64,000 nt of DNA from Bacteroidota bacterium (GTDB lineage: Bacteria; Bacteroidota; Bacteroidia; NS11-12g; UBA9320). The DNA lies in NCBI GenBank assembly GCA_947468275.1, contig CANIKO010000005.1, positions 62,001 to 126,000 on the forward strand. The letters are read 5' to 3'. Below the pieces are notes generated by a model that was not told the DNA's origin, made no database searches, and saw only the letters and a list, made by a program, of their open reading frames with translations. The translations under genes and the position numbers were made by a program. How positions within the stretch are numbered: the stretch's first letter is position 1; each line of letters begins with the position of its first letter. Of this stretch, positions 29,361-40,800 are shown piece after piece.

Positions 29361-30183
29361 TTATAATTTGATCTTCTATGGTTTCTATTTCTTCTTTTTG
29401 TAAATTGTTTATTATATATACACTTCTTAGGTTTGTGAAATTGGTAGATAATTTAACTTTCACTTCCAAAAATGAACCTCCTGGCGCTGGTTTAACCTCA
29501 GATACAGTTCCAATCATTACATTTTCAGGAAAAAGAGAAGAGTATTGGCTTGTTTGCACAATATCTCCTTTTTTTAAAATATTAAATTTGTTAATTCCTT
29601 CAATGGTGGCATAATATGGTGAATTGTTTTTCCAAACTAAACGACCAATGGATGTATTTCCTTTTAATTTTGGGGTTACTTTAAATTTACTGTTTAAAAC
29701 CGACATTGCAATACTGAAGTTTTCGGAAGTGGCAACAATGATTCCTACGATACCATCGGGATTTATAACCCCCATATTTTTTTTAATTCCATGCCTTGCA
29801 CCCTTGTCAATAGTTATATAATTATTAACTAAATCCGTTGAATTTTGAATGACATTTCCAGGGATATATGTAAATTTTTGGCGGAAGGTGGTGTCCGTAT
29901 TTCTGATTGTGTCACCTTTATCGATGTAATAGGATTCTAGCAACTGTTTACGAAGGGCGTTGTTTTCTTGTTGAAGTTTTTCATTTTCTTCACTCAAGGT
30001 AAAATATTTCGTTATGTTTGAACGCTGTGTAAGAATATACCCATTTACATTATTCGAAGTATTTAATAAAACTGCATGGTGGTAATTATTGAATGAATAA
30101 ATGGCATAAAAGGCCACAGATTCAAGAATTAGGAATAAAAAGAAGTGTGAATAACGTTGTATGAAGAGGAAAAAATCACGCAT
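29350..30183 (-). CDS. mreC: rod shape-determining protein MreC
   Basis: N-terminal TM, coiled coil, YITIDKGARHGIKKNMGVINPDGIVGII. Confidence 0.93.
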   Translation of the reverse strand: MRDFFLFIQRYSHFFLFLILESVAFYAIYSFNNYHHAVLLNTSNNVNGYILTQRSNITKYFTLSEENEKLQQENNALRKQLLESYYIDKGDTIRNTDTTFRQKFTYIPGNVIQNSTDLVNNYITIDKGARHGIKKNMGVINPDGIVGIIVATSENFSIAMSVLNSKFKVTPKLKGNTSIGRLVWKNNSPYYATIEGINKFNILKKGDIVQTSQYSSLFPENVMIGTVSEVKPAPGGSFLEVKVKLSTNFTNLRSVYIINNLQKEEIETIEDQIINGN

Positions 30184-30206
30184 TTAGTTTCCCCGATGGG
30201 TTTTAT

Positions 30207-31229
30207 TTATTGCATTATAGATTTAAAGGATTCGAGATTCTTTAACGTATAAGCAGTTCCTCTTACAACTGCACGAAGTGGATCTTCTGCCACATAAACG
30301 GGTAGTTTTGATTTTATAGAAATACGTTTATCCAAACCTCTCAATAAAGCGCCACCACCGGTGAGATATAAGCCTGTTTTGTATATATCCGCACTAAGTT
30401 CAGGTGGGGTAAGTTCCAAAGCCTTTAATACGGCTTCTTCTATTTTAGAAATTGATTTATCGAGTGCCAATGCTATTTCCGAATAGGAGATAAAAATTTG
30501 CTTTGGAATTCCTGTCATAAGATCGCGTCCGTTAACGGGGTAGTCTTCAGGTGGATTATCTAATTCCGGAAGTGCAGATCCAACTTCTATTTTTATCATT
30601 TCTCCTGTTCTTTCACCAATTAATAGATTGTGCTGACGACGCATATACTCAATAATATCTTCGGTAAAATCATCTCCCGCTACTCTGATACTTTGGTCAC
30701 AAACGATTCCTGATAAAGCAATTACAGCAATTTCTGTAGTACCACCTCCAATATCAATAATCATATTTCCCATTGGCTCTGCCACATCAATTCCAATGCC
30801 AATAGCTGCAGCCATAGGTTCATGTATTAAATACACCTCTTTAGCCCCAGCTCTTTCCGCTGATTCTTTGACAGCTCGTTTTTCAACCTCAGTTATGCCA
30901 GAAGGTATACAAATTACCATTTTTAGTTGAGGTTTAAAAAAGGTTTTGTTAGGGTTAATGAGTTTAATCATTCCCCTAATCATTTGCTCGGCGGCTTCAA
31001 AATCAGCAATAACACCATCTTTTAATGGCCTTATAGTTTTTATGTTTTCATGGGCTTTACCATGCATTTTTTGAGCTTCTTTGCCTATTGCAATTATTTC
31101 ACCTGTAGTTCTGTTTTTAGCAATAATGGATGGTTCGTCCACTACTACTTTGTCTTTATAAACTATTAAGGTGTTTGCTGTGCCTAAGTCTATAGCTAAT
31201 TCTTGTGTTAAAAAGTTAAAAATGCCCAT
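30207..31229 (-). CDS. mreB: rod shape-determining protein MreB
   Basis: ELAIDLGTANTLIVYKDK, DIGGGTTEIAVIALSGIV, GLYLTGGGALLRGLDKRI. Confidence 0.98.
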   Translation of the reverse strand: MGIFNFLTQELAIDLGTANTLIVYKDKVVVDEPSIIAKNRTTGEIIAIGKEAQKMHGKAHENIKTIRPLKDGVIADFEAAEQMIRGMIKLINPNKTFFKPQLKMVICIPSGITEVEKRAVKESAERAGAKEVYLIHEPMAAAIGIGIDVAEPMGNMIIDIGGGTTEIAVIALSGIVCDQSIRVAGDDFTEDIIEYMRRQHNLLIGERTGEMIKIEVGSALPELDNPPEDYPVNGRDLMTGIPKQIFISYSEIALALDKSISKIEEAVLKALELTPPELSADIYKTGLYLTGGGALLRGLDKRISIKSKLPVYVAEDPLRAVVRGTAYTLKNLESFKSIMQ

Positions 31230-31256
31230 TAAAGCGAATTCTGTTTAAAAATCTTA

Positions 31257-31264
31257 CAAATTTA
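31257..31264 (-). promoter_or_regulatory. -7 element TAAATTTG upstream of mreB
   Basis: CAAATTTA on plus strand, 27 nt upstream of the mreB start. Confidence 0.45.
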
Positions 31265-31329
31265 TTGTGATTTGATGTGTTTTGTTACTAATTGAAAAAA
31301 AAAAATATTTAATTAGGCTTATTACACTA

Positions 31330-32820
31330 CTAATGCTTGAAATGACGGTTTCCCGTTATAACCATTGTCATATTATTTGCGTTGCAATAATCAATGGAAA
31401 GGTTATCTTTTATTGAACCACCTGGCTGAATAACTGCATTTATTCCAGCATTATGTGCAATTTCTACACAATCTGGAAATGGGAAAAAAGCATCACTCGA
31501 CATTACAGCACCTTTAAGAGAAAATCCAAAATGATTTGCTTTATAAATGGCTTGGTTTAATGCATCTACTCTACTAGTTTGTCCAGTGCCGGAGGCAAGT
31601 AATTGGTTGTCCTTAACTAAAATTATTGCGTTTGATTTTGTATGTTTTACTAAGATATTGGCTACTACCATATCCATTTTTTCTGCATTTGTTGGCAGTA
31701 AATTTGTTACAACACTAAAATCTGATATGGTTTCTGTTTTTGAATCACGGTCCTGAGTAAGTGTTCCATTCAGTATCGTTCTTGAAAGTTTATTCGGTAA
31801 TTCATTATCTATAATTTCTAGAATATTTCTATTCTTTTTGCTTTGTAAAATTTGAATAGCCTCAGCTGTGTAGGATGGAGCCATAATTATTTCAAAAAAC
31901 AACTTGTCTATTTCCAAAGCTGTTTCAGTATCTACTTCTGTATTGCAACATAAAATGCCGCCAAATGCAGAAACTGGATCACCCGCAAGTGCAGCTAAAT
32001 AGGCTTCTCGAAGAGTTGGTCTTATAGCTAAGCCACATGCATTATTATGTTTAATAATGGTAAAAACCGGTTCGGTTTTTGGGAAATCAAGAACTAATGA
32101 TAGCGCAGCATCAATATCTAAAAGATTGTTATATGATAATTCTTTCCCTTGATGCTTTTTGAAAAGTTTTTCTAAATTTCCTGTAAATGTTGCAGTTTGA
32201 TGTGGATTCTCCCCGTATCGTAATTGGTAATTCTTTTTACCTTCAAAAAAGTTATGAATAGCCTTGTCATAATGAGATGTAGTTGCAAAGGCTTGTTCAG
32301 CGTAATATTTACGGGTTTCGAGAGAGGTATTTCCTGCGTTTTCGGTTAAATGTTTTAATAATTGAGGATACAAATTTTTATTGGCTACAATAACTGTATC
32401 GCGAAAATTTTTAGCTGTAGCTCTTATTAATGAAACTCCTCCAATATCTATTTTTTCGATTATTTCATCTTCTGAAGCATCGCTATTTAAAGTTTCTTCA
32501 AAAGGGTATAAATCAACAATTACCATATCAATAGATGGAATTCCAAATTTTCCAATTTCATCAATATCCTGCTGATTTTCCCTTCTATACAAAATTCCTC
32601 CAAATATGGCTGGGTGTAATGTTTTAACCCTCCCTCCAAGTATGGAAGGAAACCCTGTTAGTTCTTCAACGGGTGTAACTTCCATTTTTAGGTTTTCAAT
32701 AAAAGTTTGTGTGCCACCTGTTGAATAGATTTTAACACCCAAACCTTGAAGTACCTTTAGTATAGGTTGAAGACCCTCTTTATAGTAAACAGAAATTAAT
32801 GCTGATGAAATTTTTTTCAT
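31330..32820 (-). CDS. purH: bifunctional AICAR formyltransferase/IMP cyclohydrolase PurH
   Basis: ALISVYYKEGL, GGRVKTLHPAIFGGILYRR, LRYGENPHQTATF, KHNNACGLA. Confidence 0.97.
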   Translation of the reverse strand: MKKISSALISVYYKEGLQPILKVLQGLGVKIYSTGGTQTFIENLKMEVTPVEELTGFPSILGGRVKTLHPAIFGGILYRRENQQDIDEIGKFGIPSIDMVIVDLYPFEETLNSDASEDEIIEKIDIGGVSLIRATAKNFRDTVIVANKNLYPQLLKHLTENAGNTSLETRKYYAEQAFATTSHYDKAIHNFFEGKKNYQLRYGENPHQTATFTGNLEKLFKKHQGKELSYNNLLDIDAALSLVLDFPKTEPVFTIIKHNNACGLAIRPTLREAYLAALAGDPVSAFGGILCCNTEVDTETALEIDKLFFEIIMAPSYTAEAIQILQSKKNRNILEIIDNELPNKLSRTILNGTLTQDRDSKTETISDFSVVTNLLPTNAEKMDMVVANILVKHTKSNAIILVKDNQLLASGTGQTSRVDALNQAIYKANHFGFSLKGAVMSSDAFFPFPDCVEIAHNAGINAVIQPGGSIKDNLSIDYCNANNMTMVITGNRHFKH

Positions 32821-32826
32821 TTAGTG

Positions 32827-32834
32827 CAAAGGTA
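32827..32834 (-). promoter_or_regulatory. -7 element TACCTTTG upstream of purH
   Basis: CAAAGGTA on plus strand, 6 nt upstream of the purH ATG. Confidence 0.5.
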
Positions 32835-32887
32835 GTAATTAGAAAATGACAAGAATTAGACGTGCTTAAGATGTGTATATCTGATTT

Positions 32888-33868
32888 TCAAATTTTAAGC
32901 TTGTTGATTTCATCTAAAAGTTCTTGACGATTAATTGGAACGACACCTACTTTTTGACAAACCAAGCCTCCTGCAATATTGGCTAATTCTGCTGATTTGT
33001 CCAATTCCATGCCAGAAGCTAAACAAAGTGCTGCAACACTTACCACCGTATCTCCAGCTCCACTCACATCAATAATAGTTCGATCGTGGGCTTTAATATG
33101 TGACGTTTCTTTTGCGGATTTTACAAATACCCCATCTTCAGAAAGAGTAACCATAATATTTTTACAACCCAAAATATGCATCAATTCATCTGCTACTTTT
33201 TCAACATTAGTCGTTAACCTTAAATCTAAATCTGTTTTCAATCCTTCTCTGATTTCTTTTCGGTTGGGTTTAAAAAGAGTGCAATTTTTATAAGCAAAGA
33301 AATTTTCTTTTTTGGGGTCAACCACACTTGGAATATTATTATGGTTAGCAATAGATATAACTTCTGAAATTAATCGTTCGGTTAATAAGCCTTTATTATA
33401 ATCTTCAATAATAATGGCATCAATTGAATGGATTGATTTCTTGACAAAACTAATAAGAAAATTTTCGGTTTCAGCCGAAATAGATTCTGTAGATTCATGG
33501 TCAATTCGCATTAAATGGTGAGTGCCTGAAATTACACGAGTCTTCATCGTTGTAGGACGTGATTTGTCGATATAAATTCCGTCAGTGTAAATTTTTTCAT
33601 TACTTAAAAGTGACAATAATTCTCGGCCTTCTTCATCCAAACCAATAACAGCACATAATGAAACTTTAGCTCCTAAACTTATTAAATTTAAAGCAACATT
33701 TGCAGCTCCTCCAAGTCTATGATCTTTTTTAGATACAGAAATGATTGGTACTGGAGCTTCAGGTGAAATTCTATCCACCGCCCCAAAGTAATACGCATCA
33801 ACCATTATATCTCCAATTACTAGAATTTTTAATTCTGAAAAGGATTCAATTTGAGACGTGATTGACAT
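32888..33868 (-). CDS. rfaE1: D-glycero-beta-D-manno-heptose-7-phosphate kinase-like PfkB family kinase
   Basis: LVIGDIMVDAYYFGAVDRISPEAPVPIISV, LGGAANVALNL, IDVSGAGDTVVSVAALCLASG. Confidence 0.85.
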   Translation of the reverse strand: MSITSQIESFSELKILVIGDIMVDAYYFGAVDRISPEAPVPIISVSKKDHRLGGAANVALNLISLGAKVSLCAVIGLDEEGRELLSLLSNEKIYTDGIYIDKSRPTTMKTRVISGTHHLMRIDHESTESISAETENFLISFVKKSIHSIDAIIIEDYNKGLLTERLISEVISIANHNNIPSVVDPKKENFFAYKNCTLFKPNRKEIREGLKTDLDLRLTTNVEKVADELMHILGCKNIMVTLSEDGVFVKSAKETSHIKAHDRTIIDVSGAGDTVVSVAALCLASGMELDKSAELANIAGGLVCQKVGVVPINRQELLDEINKLKI

Positions 33869-33884
33869 TTTTTTAATGATAATT

Positions 33885-35075
33885 TTATAATGTTAAAGCT
33901 TCTTTTATCCTGTCGAAAGCAAAATTTAAATCAGCTTGATTTAATGAATAGGAAATACGGATACATTCAGGATTGCCAAATGCCTCACCGGATACTGCAG
34001 AAACATGAGCTTCTTCAAGTAAATAATAGCATAGCTCACGGGTTGAATTAATTGTTCTTCCTTTTAAATTTTTACCAATAAAATAGCTAAAATCCGGAAA
34101 AACATAGAAGGCTCCGTCGGGTACATTGGATTTAATACCTGGTATTTCTACTAATCTTTTTAAAACAAGATTTCTTCGATTCAAATATTCAGAAGCCATA
34201 GCCTTTGTGGGTTCTAAAGAACCTTGCAAAGCTGCAAGAGTAGCTTTTTGAGCAATACTATTTGCCCCACTTGTAAACTGACCTTGTAATTTTTCACATG
34301 CCTTTGCAATAAACTCGGGTGCACCAATATAACCTATTCTCCAACCGGTCATGGCAAAGGCCTTCGCAACACCATTTACTGTAATTACTCTATCAGCCAA
34401 GGATTCAAACTGACCTATACTTTCATGTTTTGATATAAAATTTATATGCTCATATATTTCATCTGATACGATATAAATATTAGGATATTTTGCAAATACG
34501 TCCGCAATCTCCTTTAACTCTTCTTTACTATATACCGAACCGCTTGGATTACATGGTGATGAAAAAAGAAACATTTTTGTTTTGGATGTTATAGCTGCTT
34601 CAATAGCATTTGCAGGTGATTTATAATTAGTTAATACATTGGAAGGAACAAAAACTGGTGTACCTGATGCCAACTTTACCATTTCACTATAACTAACCCA
34701 GTATGGATTTGGGATGATTACTTCGTCTCCTGGGTTTATCAATGCGAGTATAACATTCATAATTGAATGTTTAGCACCTGTAGATACTACAATTTGGTTT
34801 ACAGAATAATGGAGACCATTATCTCTTAAAAATTTATCTGAAATAGCTTGCCTTAAATCTACAAATCCTGCAACTGGCGTGTATTTTGTAAAGCCATCAT
34901 CCATGGCTTTTTTTGCTGCATCAATGATATGTTTGGGAGTTGCAAAATCTGGTTCGCCAAGGCTAAGATTAATTACTTTTACACCTTTAGCTGAGAGTTC
35001 ACGAGCTTTTTTGGCCATCTCCAGGGTTTGTGATTCTTCAAAGAAATATACCCTGCTAGCAAGTCTGTTGTCCAT
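33885..35075 (-). CDS. class I/II pyridoxal phosphate-dependent aminotransferase
   Basis: VINLSLGEPDFATPKHI, SSPCNPSGSVYSKEEL, VNGVAKAFAMTGWRIGYIGAPEF. Confidence 0.95.
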   Translation of the reverse strand: MDNRLASRVYFFEESQTLEMAKKARELSAKGVKVINLSLGEPDFATPKHIIDAAKKAMDDGFTKYTPVAGFVDLRQAISDKFLRDNGLHYSVNQIVVSTGAKHSIMNVILALINPGDEVIIPNPYWVSYSEMVKLASGTPVFVPSNVLTNYKSPANAIEAAITSKTKMFLFSSPCNPSGSVYSKEELKEIADVFAKYPNIYIVSDEIYEHINFISKHESIGQFESLADRVITVNGVAKAFAMTGWRIGYIGAPEFIAKACEKLQGQFTSGANSIAQKATLAALQGSLEPTKAMASEYLNRRNLVLKRLVEIPGIKSNVPDGAFYVFPDFSYFIGKNLKGRTINSTRELCYYLLEEAHVSAVSGEAFGNPECIRISYSLNQADLNFAFDRIKEALTL

Positions 35076-35184
35076 TAAGGTGCAAATAACACCTTTAAAA
35101 ATAAATTTTAAACGATAATTTAATAATTTATAAAAAAAAACAGTTTAAGTGGCAAAGGAGATTTTAAATAATTTTAGTTACAAC

Positions 35185-35214
35185 AAAAAAGCCACCTATT
35201 TAGGTGGCTTTTTT
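35185..35214 (-). terminator. intrinsic terminator downstream of gldJ
   Basis: AAAAAAGCCACCTATTTAGGTGGCTTTTTT. Confidence 0.88.
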
Positions 35215-35232
35215 AAAATGTTTAAAAATATC

Positions 35233-36660
35233 TTATTTACTTGAACCAACGCGGTGCATAGCACAACGGAATCCAAGTGTAGATAAATCTTGTTCTTCAT
35301 CTAAAAAACGACGAGTACCAGGACTCATCCAATAGGCACGATCATTCCAACTAGCACCTTTGTAAACTCGTGCTTTATTGTTGATTAATGAAGTAACCCC
35401 ATATTCATATCCTTGTTCACCATCAGCATAAACATCCTCATCTAGATAACCCATATTATCAGATTTTTTATAATTTCGGCGCATTTTATTTTCTTCTTCA
35501 TTAACTGGCACGTAAGTTAAACGACCTAAACTATCTTTTACATCAATAACTCCGTCGGCATCCAATTTTTTCTTCATGTAAACGTTTCCTCTTACTGCAT
35601 TGAAATCAGTCATATCTTGGTAGGATAAAGGACGGTAAACATCCATTACCCATTCGCTTACGTTTCCACTCATGTTGTATAATCCAACATCATTAGGCCA
35701 GTATGAGTGTACTTCAGTTGTAATAAAAGCACCATCATTCAATCTGCCAGCTATACCAGCTTGATCACCTTTATCACGCTTAAAGTTAGCCATAATATAG
35801 CCACGGTTTTTTTCTTTGCGACCTTGATTTCTTGTTGTTAAACCACCCCAAGAATATATTTTTTTTGCATTAACGTTTTCATAAGTTGATTGACCAAGAT
35901 TTGCTAAAGCTGCAAATTCCCATTCGGCTTCTGTAGGAAGTCGATAGTCAGGAAGCATAATTCCATCTTCCATTCTTACCTTACGAGTACCTTTCTTGTT
36001 TTTTATATCTTTTATTGGTTTTTTGCCTTTTTTTCCTTCAAACTGACCAGCTAAATAGGTAGTAGTATTGAAATTTTCCTCATTTACCTGTCCGGCATCT
36101 GGAATCAAAATACCTTCTCTAATCAAAATGTATTCATTTACCCTATCTGTCCTCCAAGCTGCATAAGCAGTAGCTTGCAACCAATTAACACCCACTACTG
36201 GATAATTTTTGTAAGCTGGATGACGGAAGTAATATTCAACATAAGGCTCATTAAAGGCCAACTTATCACGCCAGCATAAAGAATCTGGTAATGCTTGTTT
36301 GTATACTTCTGGGTAATCTACGTAAACTCGGCTAAGCCAATGAAGGTATTCAAGATAATGTAGGTTACTTACTTCTGTTTCATCCATATAAAAGGAAGGA
36401 ACAGTAACTTTTCGCTCAATATTATTGTGTTCATAAGTTACATCTTGTTCGCTGGAACCCATAGTAAAAGCTCCACCTTCTACAATAACTAAACCAGGAC
36501 CAGTTTCCTGCCCTGCATAATCATGCGTTTCGAATCCACCCCATTTAGCGTCATTATATTTCCATCCTGTAGTGGATGAACGTTCTTTTTTACTACATGA
36601 TGTAGGTAATAAAAACGCTGCAGCTAATGCAGCTAAGGTTATACTTCTTTTTAAACTCAT
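35233..36660 (-). CDS. gldJ: gliding motility/T9SS lipoprotein GldJ (FGE-sulfatase domain)
   Basis: Lipobox LLPTSCS; VIVEGGAFTMGSSEQDV, YRLPTEAEWEFAA, SGNVSEWVMD; adjacent to porP/porU/porV. Confidence 0.88.
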   Translation of the reverse strand: MSLKRSITLAALAAAFLLPTSCSKKERSSTTGWKYNDAKWGGFETHDYAGQETGPGLVIVEGGAFTMGSSEQDVTYEHNNIERKVTVPSFYMDETEVSNLHYLEYLHWLSRVYVDYPEVYKQALPDSLCWRDKLAFNEPYVEYYFRHPAYKNYPVVGVNWLQATAYAAWRTDRVNEYILIREGILIPDAGQVNEENFNTTTYLAGQFEGKKGKKPIKDIKNKKGTRKVRMEDGIMLPDYRLPTEAEWEFAALANLGQSTYENVNAKKIYSWGGLTTRNQGRKEKNRGYIMANFKRDKGDQAGIAGRLNDGAFITTEVHSYWPNDVGLYNMSGNVSEWVMDVYRPLSYQDMTDFNAVRGNVYMKKKLDADGVIDVKDSLGRLTYVPVNEEENKMRRNYKKSDNMGYLDEDVYADGEQGYEYGVTSLINNKARVYKGASWNDRAYWMSPGTRRFLDEEQDLSTLGFRCAMHRVGSSK

Positions 36661-36747
36661 AGTGAGGTTGGTTGTCTGTTTTTAACGTTAAGATTGCAAT
36701 ATTATTGTATTTTTTTTTAAAAGAAAATATTTATTTTGAGTAGTTAA

Positions 36748-37734
36748 CTAAAAATCAGGGCAAGTTAGCTTTTTGTAACGCAATGCACGCTTAGATGCAC
36801 ACCACTCAATTGATGCTGATACTTCATGACTACCTGGTGCCGCTTGACGGGCAGAGGAAACAGTTAAATCATAACTGTAACCAAATTTAAATCTTTCTTT
36901 ACGAAACCCTACTAAAAGCATAAGTGCATCTGAGTTGGCATACGTGCCAAATGTTTGACGGTACCACATACCTGTTACTAATGGTCCTTTATTAAAATAA
37001 AATCCTAAATTTAATTGTGTGAATTTATTTTGAACCATCAATAACATATTAGGCGAAAAAGTCATGTCAGGATCGTAAGTATTACCTATAGGAATAACTA
37101 ATCCTGAATGAAGAGTATACCTTCTAGGAAGTTTAGAATCCTGTGTACCTAAAAAAGATTGAATAGGTTCTATAATGTTATGAACCGCTAAACCAAAATA
37201 AAATCTTTCAGTATAACCTAAAACGCCTGTACTGAAATTTGGGTAAGTTATCTTATTAGGACTTAGTGGTTCTTGAGTTGGATTTACAAAACCTTTAGTT
37301 GGATCAATTTGATCAGGAAAACGAAGTTTTTTCCAATCCAATGAACGACTTACAACTTGGGCTTCAAGACCAAAACGCATAGTGAATTTTCGGTTGACTA
37401 TTAATTGATAAGAATAAATCCCTGCCAAAGTATTGGAAGTTAACTTTCCTTCACCAGCTACGTCATTCATAGCTATGATACCAATTCCACCACCTATTTT
37501 GTCGAAATGTTGATCATAGGAAGCTAAAGTAGTAACAAATGTTCCAGGTAAACTTGGCCATTGATTACGATAATTAATATTAATCCTTCCTCCACCATCA
37601 CAACTTCCAGTACCTGCCATAGCAGGGTTTGTGTAAATTGGAGCTGCATAGAACTGAGTCATCTCGGGGTCCTGTGCTTTTGCAAAACCTATACTTAATA
37701 ATGCCGCGCAGATTGATAAATAACGTTTGATCAT
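36748..37734 (-). CDS. PorP/SprF family type IX secretion membrane protein
   Basis: AQDPEMTQFYAAPIYTNPAMAGTGSC, NYRNQWPSLPGTFVTTLASYDQ. Confidence 0.92.
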   Translation of the reverse strand: MIKRYLSICAALLSIGFAKAQDPEMTQFYAAPIYTNPAMAGTGSCDGGGRININYRNQWPSLPGTFVTTLASYDQHFDKIGGGIGIIAMNDVAGEGKLTSNTLAGIYSYQLIVNRKFTMRFGLEAQVVSRSLDWKKLRFPDQIDPTKGFVNPTQEPLSPNKITYPNFSTGVLGYTERFYFGLAVHNIIEPIQSFLGTQDSKLPRRYTLHSGLVIPIGNTYDPDMTFSPNMLLMVQNKFTQLNLGFYFNKGPLVTGMWYRQTFGTYANSDALMLLVGFRKERFKFGYSYDLTVSSARQAAPGSHEVSASIEWCASKRALRYKKLTCPDF

Positions 37735-37845
37735 CTTTTCTCTTTTATGGTTTAAAACTTGTTTGCTAAATTAATGATTATGTAATCATCCGTATTATTT
37801 TACAAACATTCAACTTTTTATCGAATTTACATAATAAAATTACGA

Positions 37846-37853
37846 TAATTTTG
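37846..37853 (+). promoter_or_regulatory. -7 element TAATTTTG upstream of porU
   Basis: TAnnTTTG core 14 nt before ATG. Confidence 0.5.
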
Positions 37854-37867
37854 TTTTCAATATACAT

Positions 37868-40800
37868 ATGACGCACAATCTTATTAAAATGTTGCTCTCA
37901 GCAATATTATTTTTATCATTTTTTGCCAATACATTTGCTCAATCCCAACATTATATTATTTCATGGGAAAAGGAATTATCCGGGTTCCCAGGCAATTTTA
38001 AGGGAGCTCAAGCAGATTTTTATGCTCGAGATAAATATTATCCAATTTGGACCTATTCTGAATTGATAGGTCAAAATACGTTTGATGTATATTTATCAAA
38101 TGAAACCTATGAATCTATTACGGCTAGTCCAAAAGTTATTGAATATTTGAAAAATGTTAAGCAATTGGAAGTTGCAAATACTGAAGAACGTGGTCAAATT
38201 AGACTAAAAGTGAAATTAGTTCCATTTAGGGTAAAAAATCAAACGATTGAGCGACTTGTAAGTTTTGATATGACTTTAAAAGCAAGTGGAATCTTAGAAG
38301 CGCGCTTAAACAAAAAAGGGAACAAATCGGAATCTGTATTGGCAAATGGGGATTGGTATAAACTTAGAATAAAAGAAGATGGAGTATATAAATTAGATAA
38401 GTCTTTTTTTGCAAAAAACGCGATCAATACAGATAATATAAATCTTTCAACCTTTAAAGTTTTTGGAAATGGCGGTCAAATGTTGCCCGAGGTAATTGCT
38501 GAATCAAGAGTGGATGACCTTGCGGAAAATGGTATAAATGTAAATGACATCAATGGGAATAATAAATTGGACGATGGGGATTTTATTTCATTTTATGGCA
38601 AAGGACCTGATAGTTGGGCAGAAAATGAAATTGATTATTCGCACGTGAAAAATATTTATTCGGACTATTCTTTTTATTTTTTTACTTGGGGTGGAATTAG
38701 TGGTAAAAGGATTTCGGAAAGTGGAGATGGTGGATCAAGTAGTTTTACTAATATTATTAATGAGTCAGACTATTTATATGTTCATGAAGATGAAACCCTT
38801 AATTTGCGAAATAGTGGAAGAGAATGGTTTGGGGAGGTTTTAACCATTGAAAAAAAATCATTTGATGTAACTATTCCTGATTTGATGGCTACTACAAAAA
38901 GTATAATAAAATCTGAAGTAGCCATTCGCACAGCAATTCCCACTTATGTTAGTGTTTATCTAAATAATTCTAAAGATCCATTCATTACCCACTATGGAGG
39001 AGCGGTAAATTTTGATACGGATGATGATTTTGCAGATATTAATAATAGTCAACTATTATTTGATGCTACCTCTACCTTTAGATTGACATATGATTTTTAT
39101 AGGCCCCAATTGGGTTCGGAAGCATGGCTTAATTATTTTGAGATTCAATGCAAACGAAAGTTAAAAACTATTGATGGACAAATACATTTCTTTAATTTGG
39201 ATTCAAAAATTACAGGTAATGTGAAATTTCAAATTGAAGATTTTACTAGTGATTATATGGTTTGGGATGTTACTAATCCTTTAGATGTAAGTATTCAAAA
39301 GACTTTTAGTGATGGGGGTAAGGGAGCGTTTGTGATTAATGCTAAAAGTAACCTAATGCATTATTTGCTTTATAAAAACGGCTCTGAAAAAACTCCGGAA
39401 ATGGTTGGCAAAGTTGAAAATCAAAATTTGCATGCGCTTAATTCCGTCGACTATATTATTATTACCCATCCCGATTATAAAGCACAGGCTGAAAAACTAG
39501 CTAAATTTCATGAGGAAAAAGAAGGTTATTCCTATTTAATTACTTACCCAGAAAAAATATATAATGAATTTTCCAGTGGAGCTTTAGATATTACAGCTAT
39601 TCGCGATTTTGTAAAAATGATATATGACAGAGGTGATATTGCAAGAAAACCAAAGGCTTTATTACTATTTGGTGATGCAAGTTTTGATTTTAAAAACAAG
39701 CTTGGCAATGGAAATATGGTTCCAACCTTTGAAAGTTACGAATACAATAACTCAGTTAGCAGCTACTGTTCGGATGATTATTATGCGATTTTAGGTGATA
39801 TGGAAGGTTTCTGGACTAAAGATCCAGGTTCATTTAAATCTATGGAATCAATGGACATGGGAGTGGGGCGTTTGCCAGCTAAAACATCTTATGAGGCCGA
39901 TGTTATGGCAGATAAATGTATTCATTATAAAACCAATTCAAATAAAGGTGAATGGCGAAGCTCCCTTACATTTTTGGGAGACGATGAGGATGGGAATGTT
40001 CATTTTTTTGATTCAGAAAAGTTAACGGGACTCTGCGAAAAGGAGTTTCCCCCGGCCAACATTAATAAAATTTATCTAGATGCCTTTAAGCAAGTATCTT
40101 TAGGTAATGGTAATGCTTATCCCGAAGTAAATGAAGCCATTAATAATGCTATTGCCAAGGGTACATTGCTTTTTAACTATCTTGGTCATGGTGGTGGCAG
40201 TGGCATGGCACATGAAAGAGTAGTGACTCGACCTCAAATACTTGCGTGGAAAAACTATGACAAGCTGACTTTTTTTGTAACGGGAACTTGTGATTTGGCC
40301 CAATATGACAATCCTAAAGAGGAGTCGCCAGGTGAACTAATGATGATAAATAATGAAGGTGGGGCGATTGGCATGATGACTACCACGCGCAAGGTCTATA
40401 TTGGCTTAAACACGGCATTTTCAGAAACACTTTTCAGGAATAATTTGTATAAGCGCGATGGGAATCATTTTACCAACTTTGGGCAGGCTTATTTAAATGT
40501 TAAAAATGTGATGGTGGGGTCAGCTAATGTTAGAAACTACGTGATGTTTGGCGATCCCTTGCTAGATCTTAATTTGCCTATTCAAAAAACCATGATAACT
40601 TCTATTAATGGCAATACCATCACCTCAATTTCAAAAGACACATTAAAAGCTTTATCTAAAGTTGAAATAAAAGGAATTGTCACTGATCTTTCAGGAAGTG
40701 TGTTGTCAGATTTTAACGGTGATGTATCAGTAACTCTATTTGATAAAAAACAAACTTTTAAAACCTTGGCCAATGACCCTGAAAGTTATGTTGCTCCTTT

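Noticed and set aside
32865-32885. AGATGTGTATA matching the start of the Tn5/Nextera mosaic end, possible adapter contamination
   Set aside because: Only 11 nt match; the continuation is TCTGATTTTC rather than AGAGACAG and the surrounding intergenic sequence is continuous, so chance is likelier
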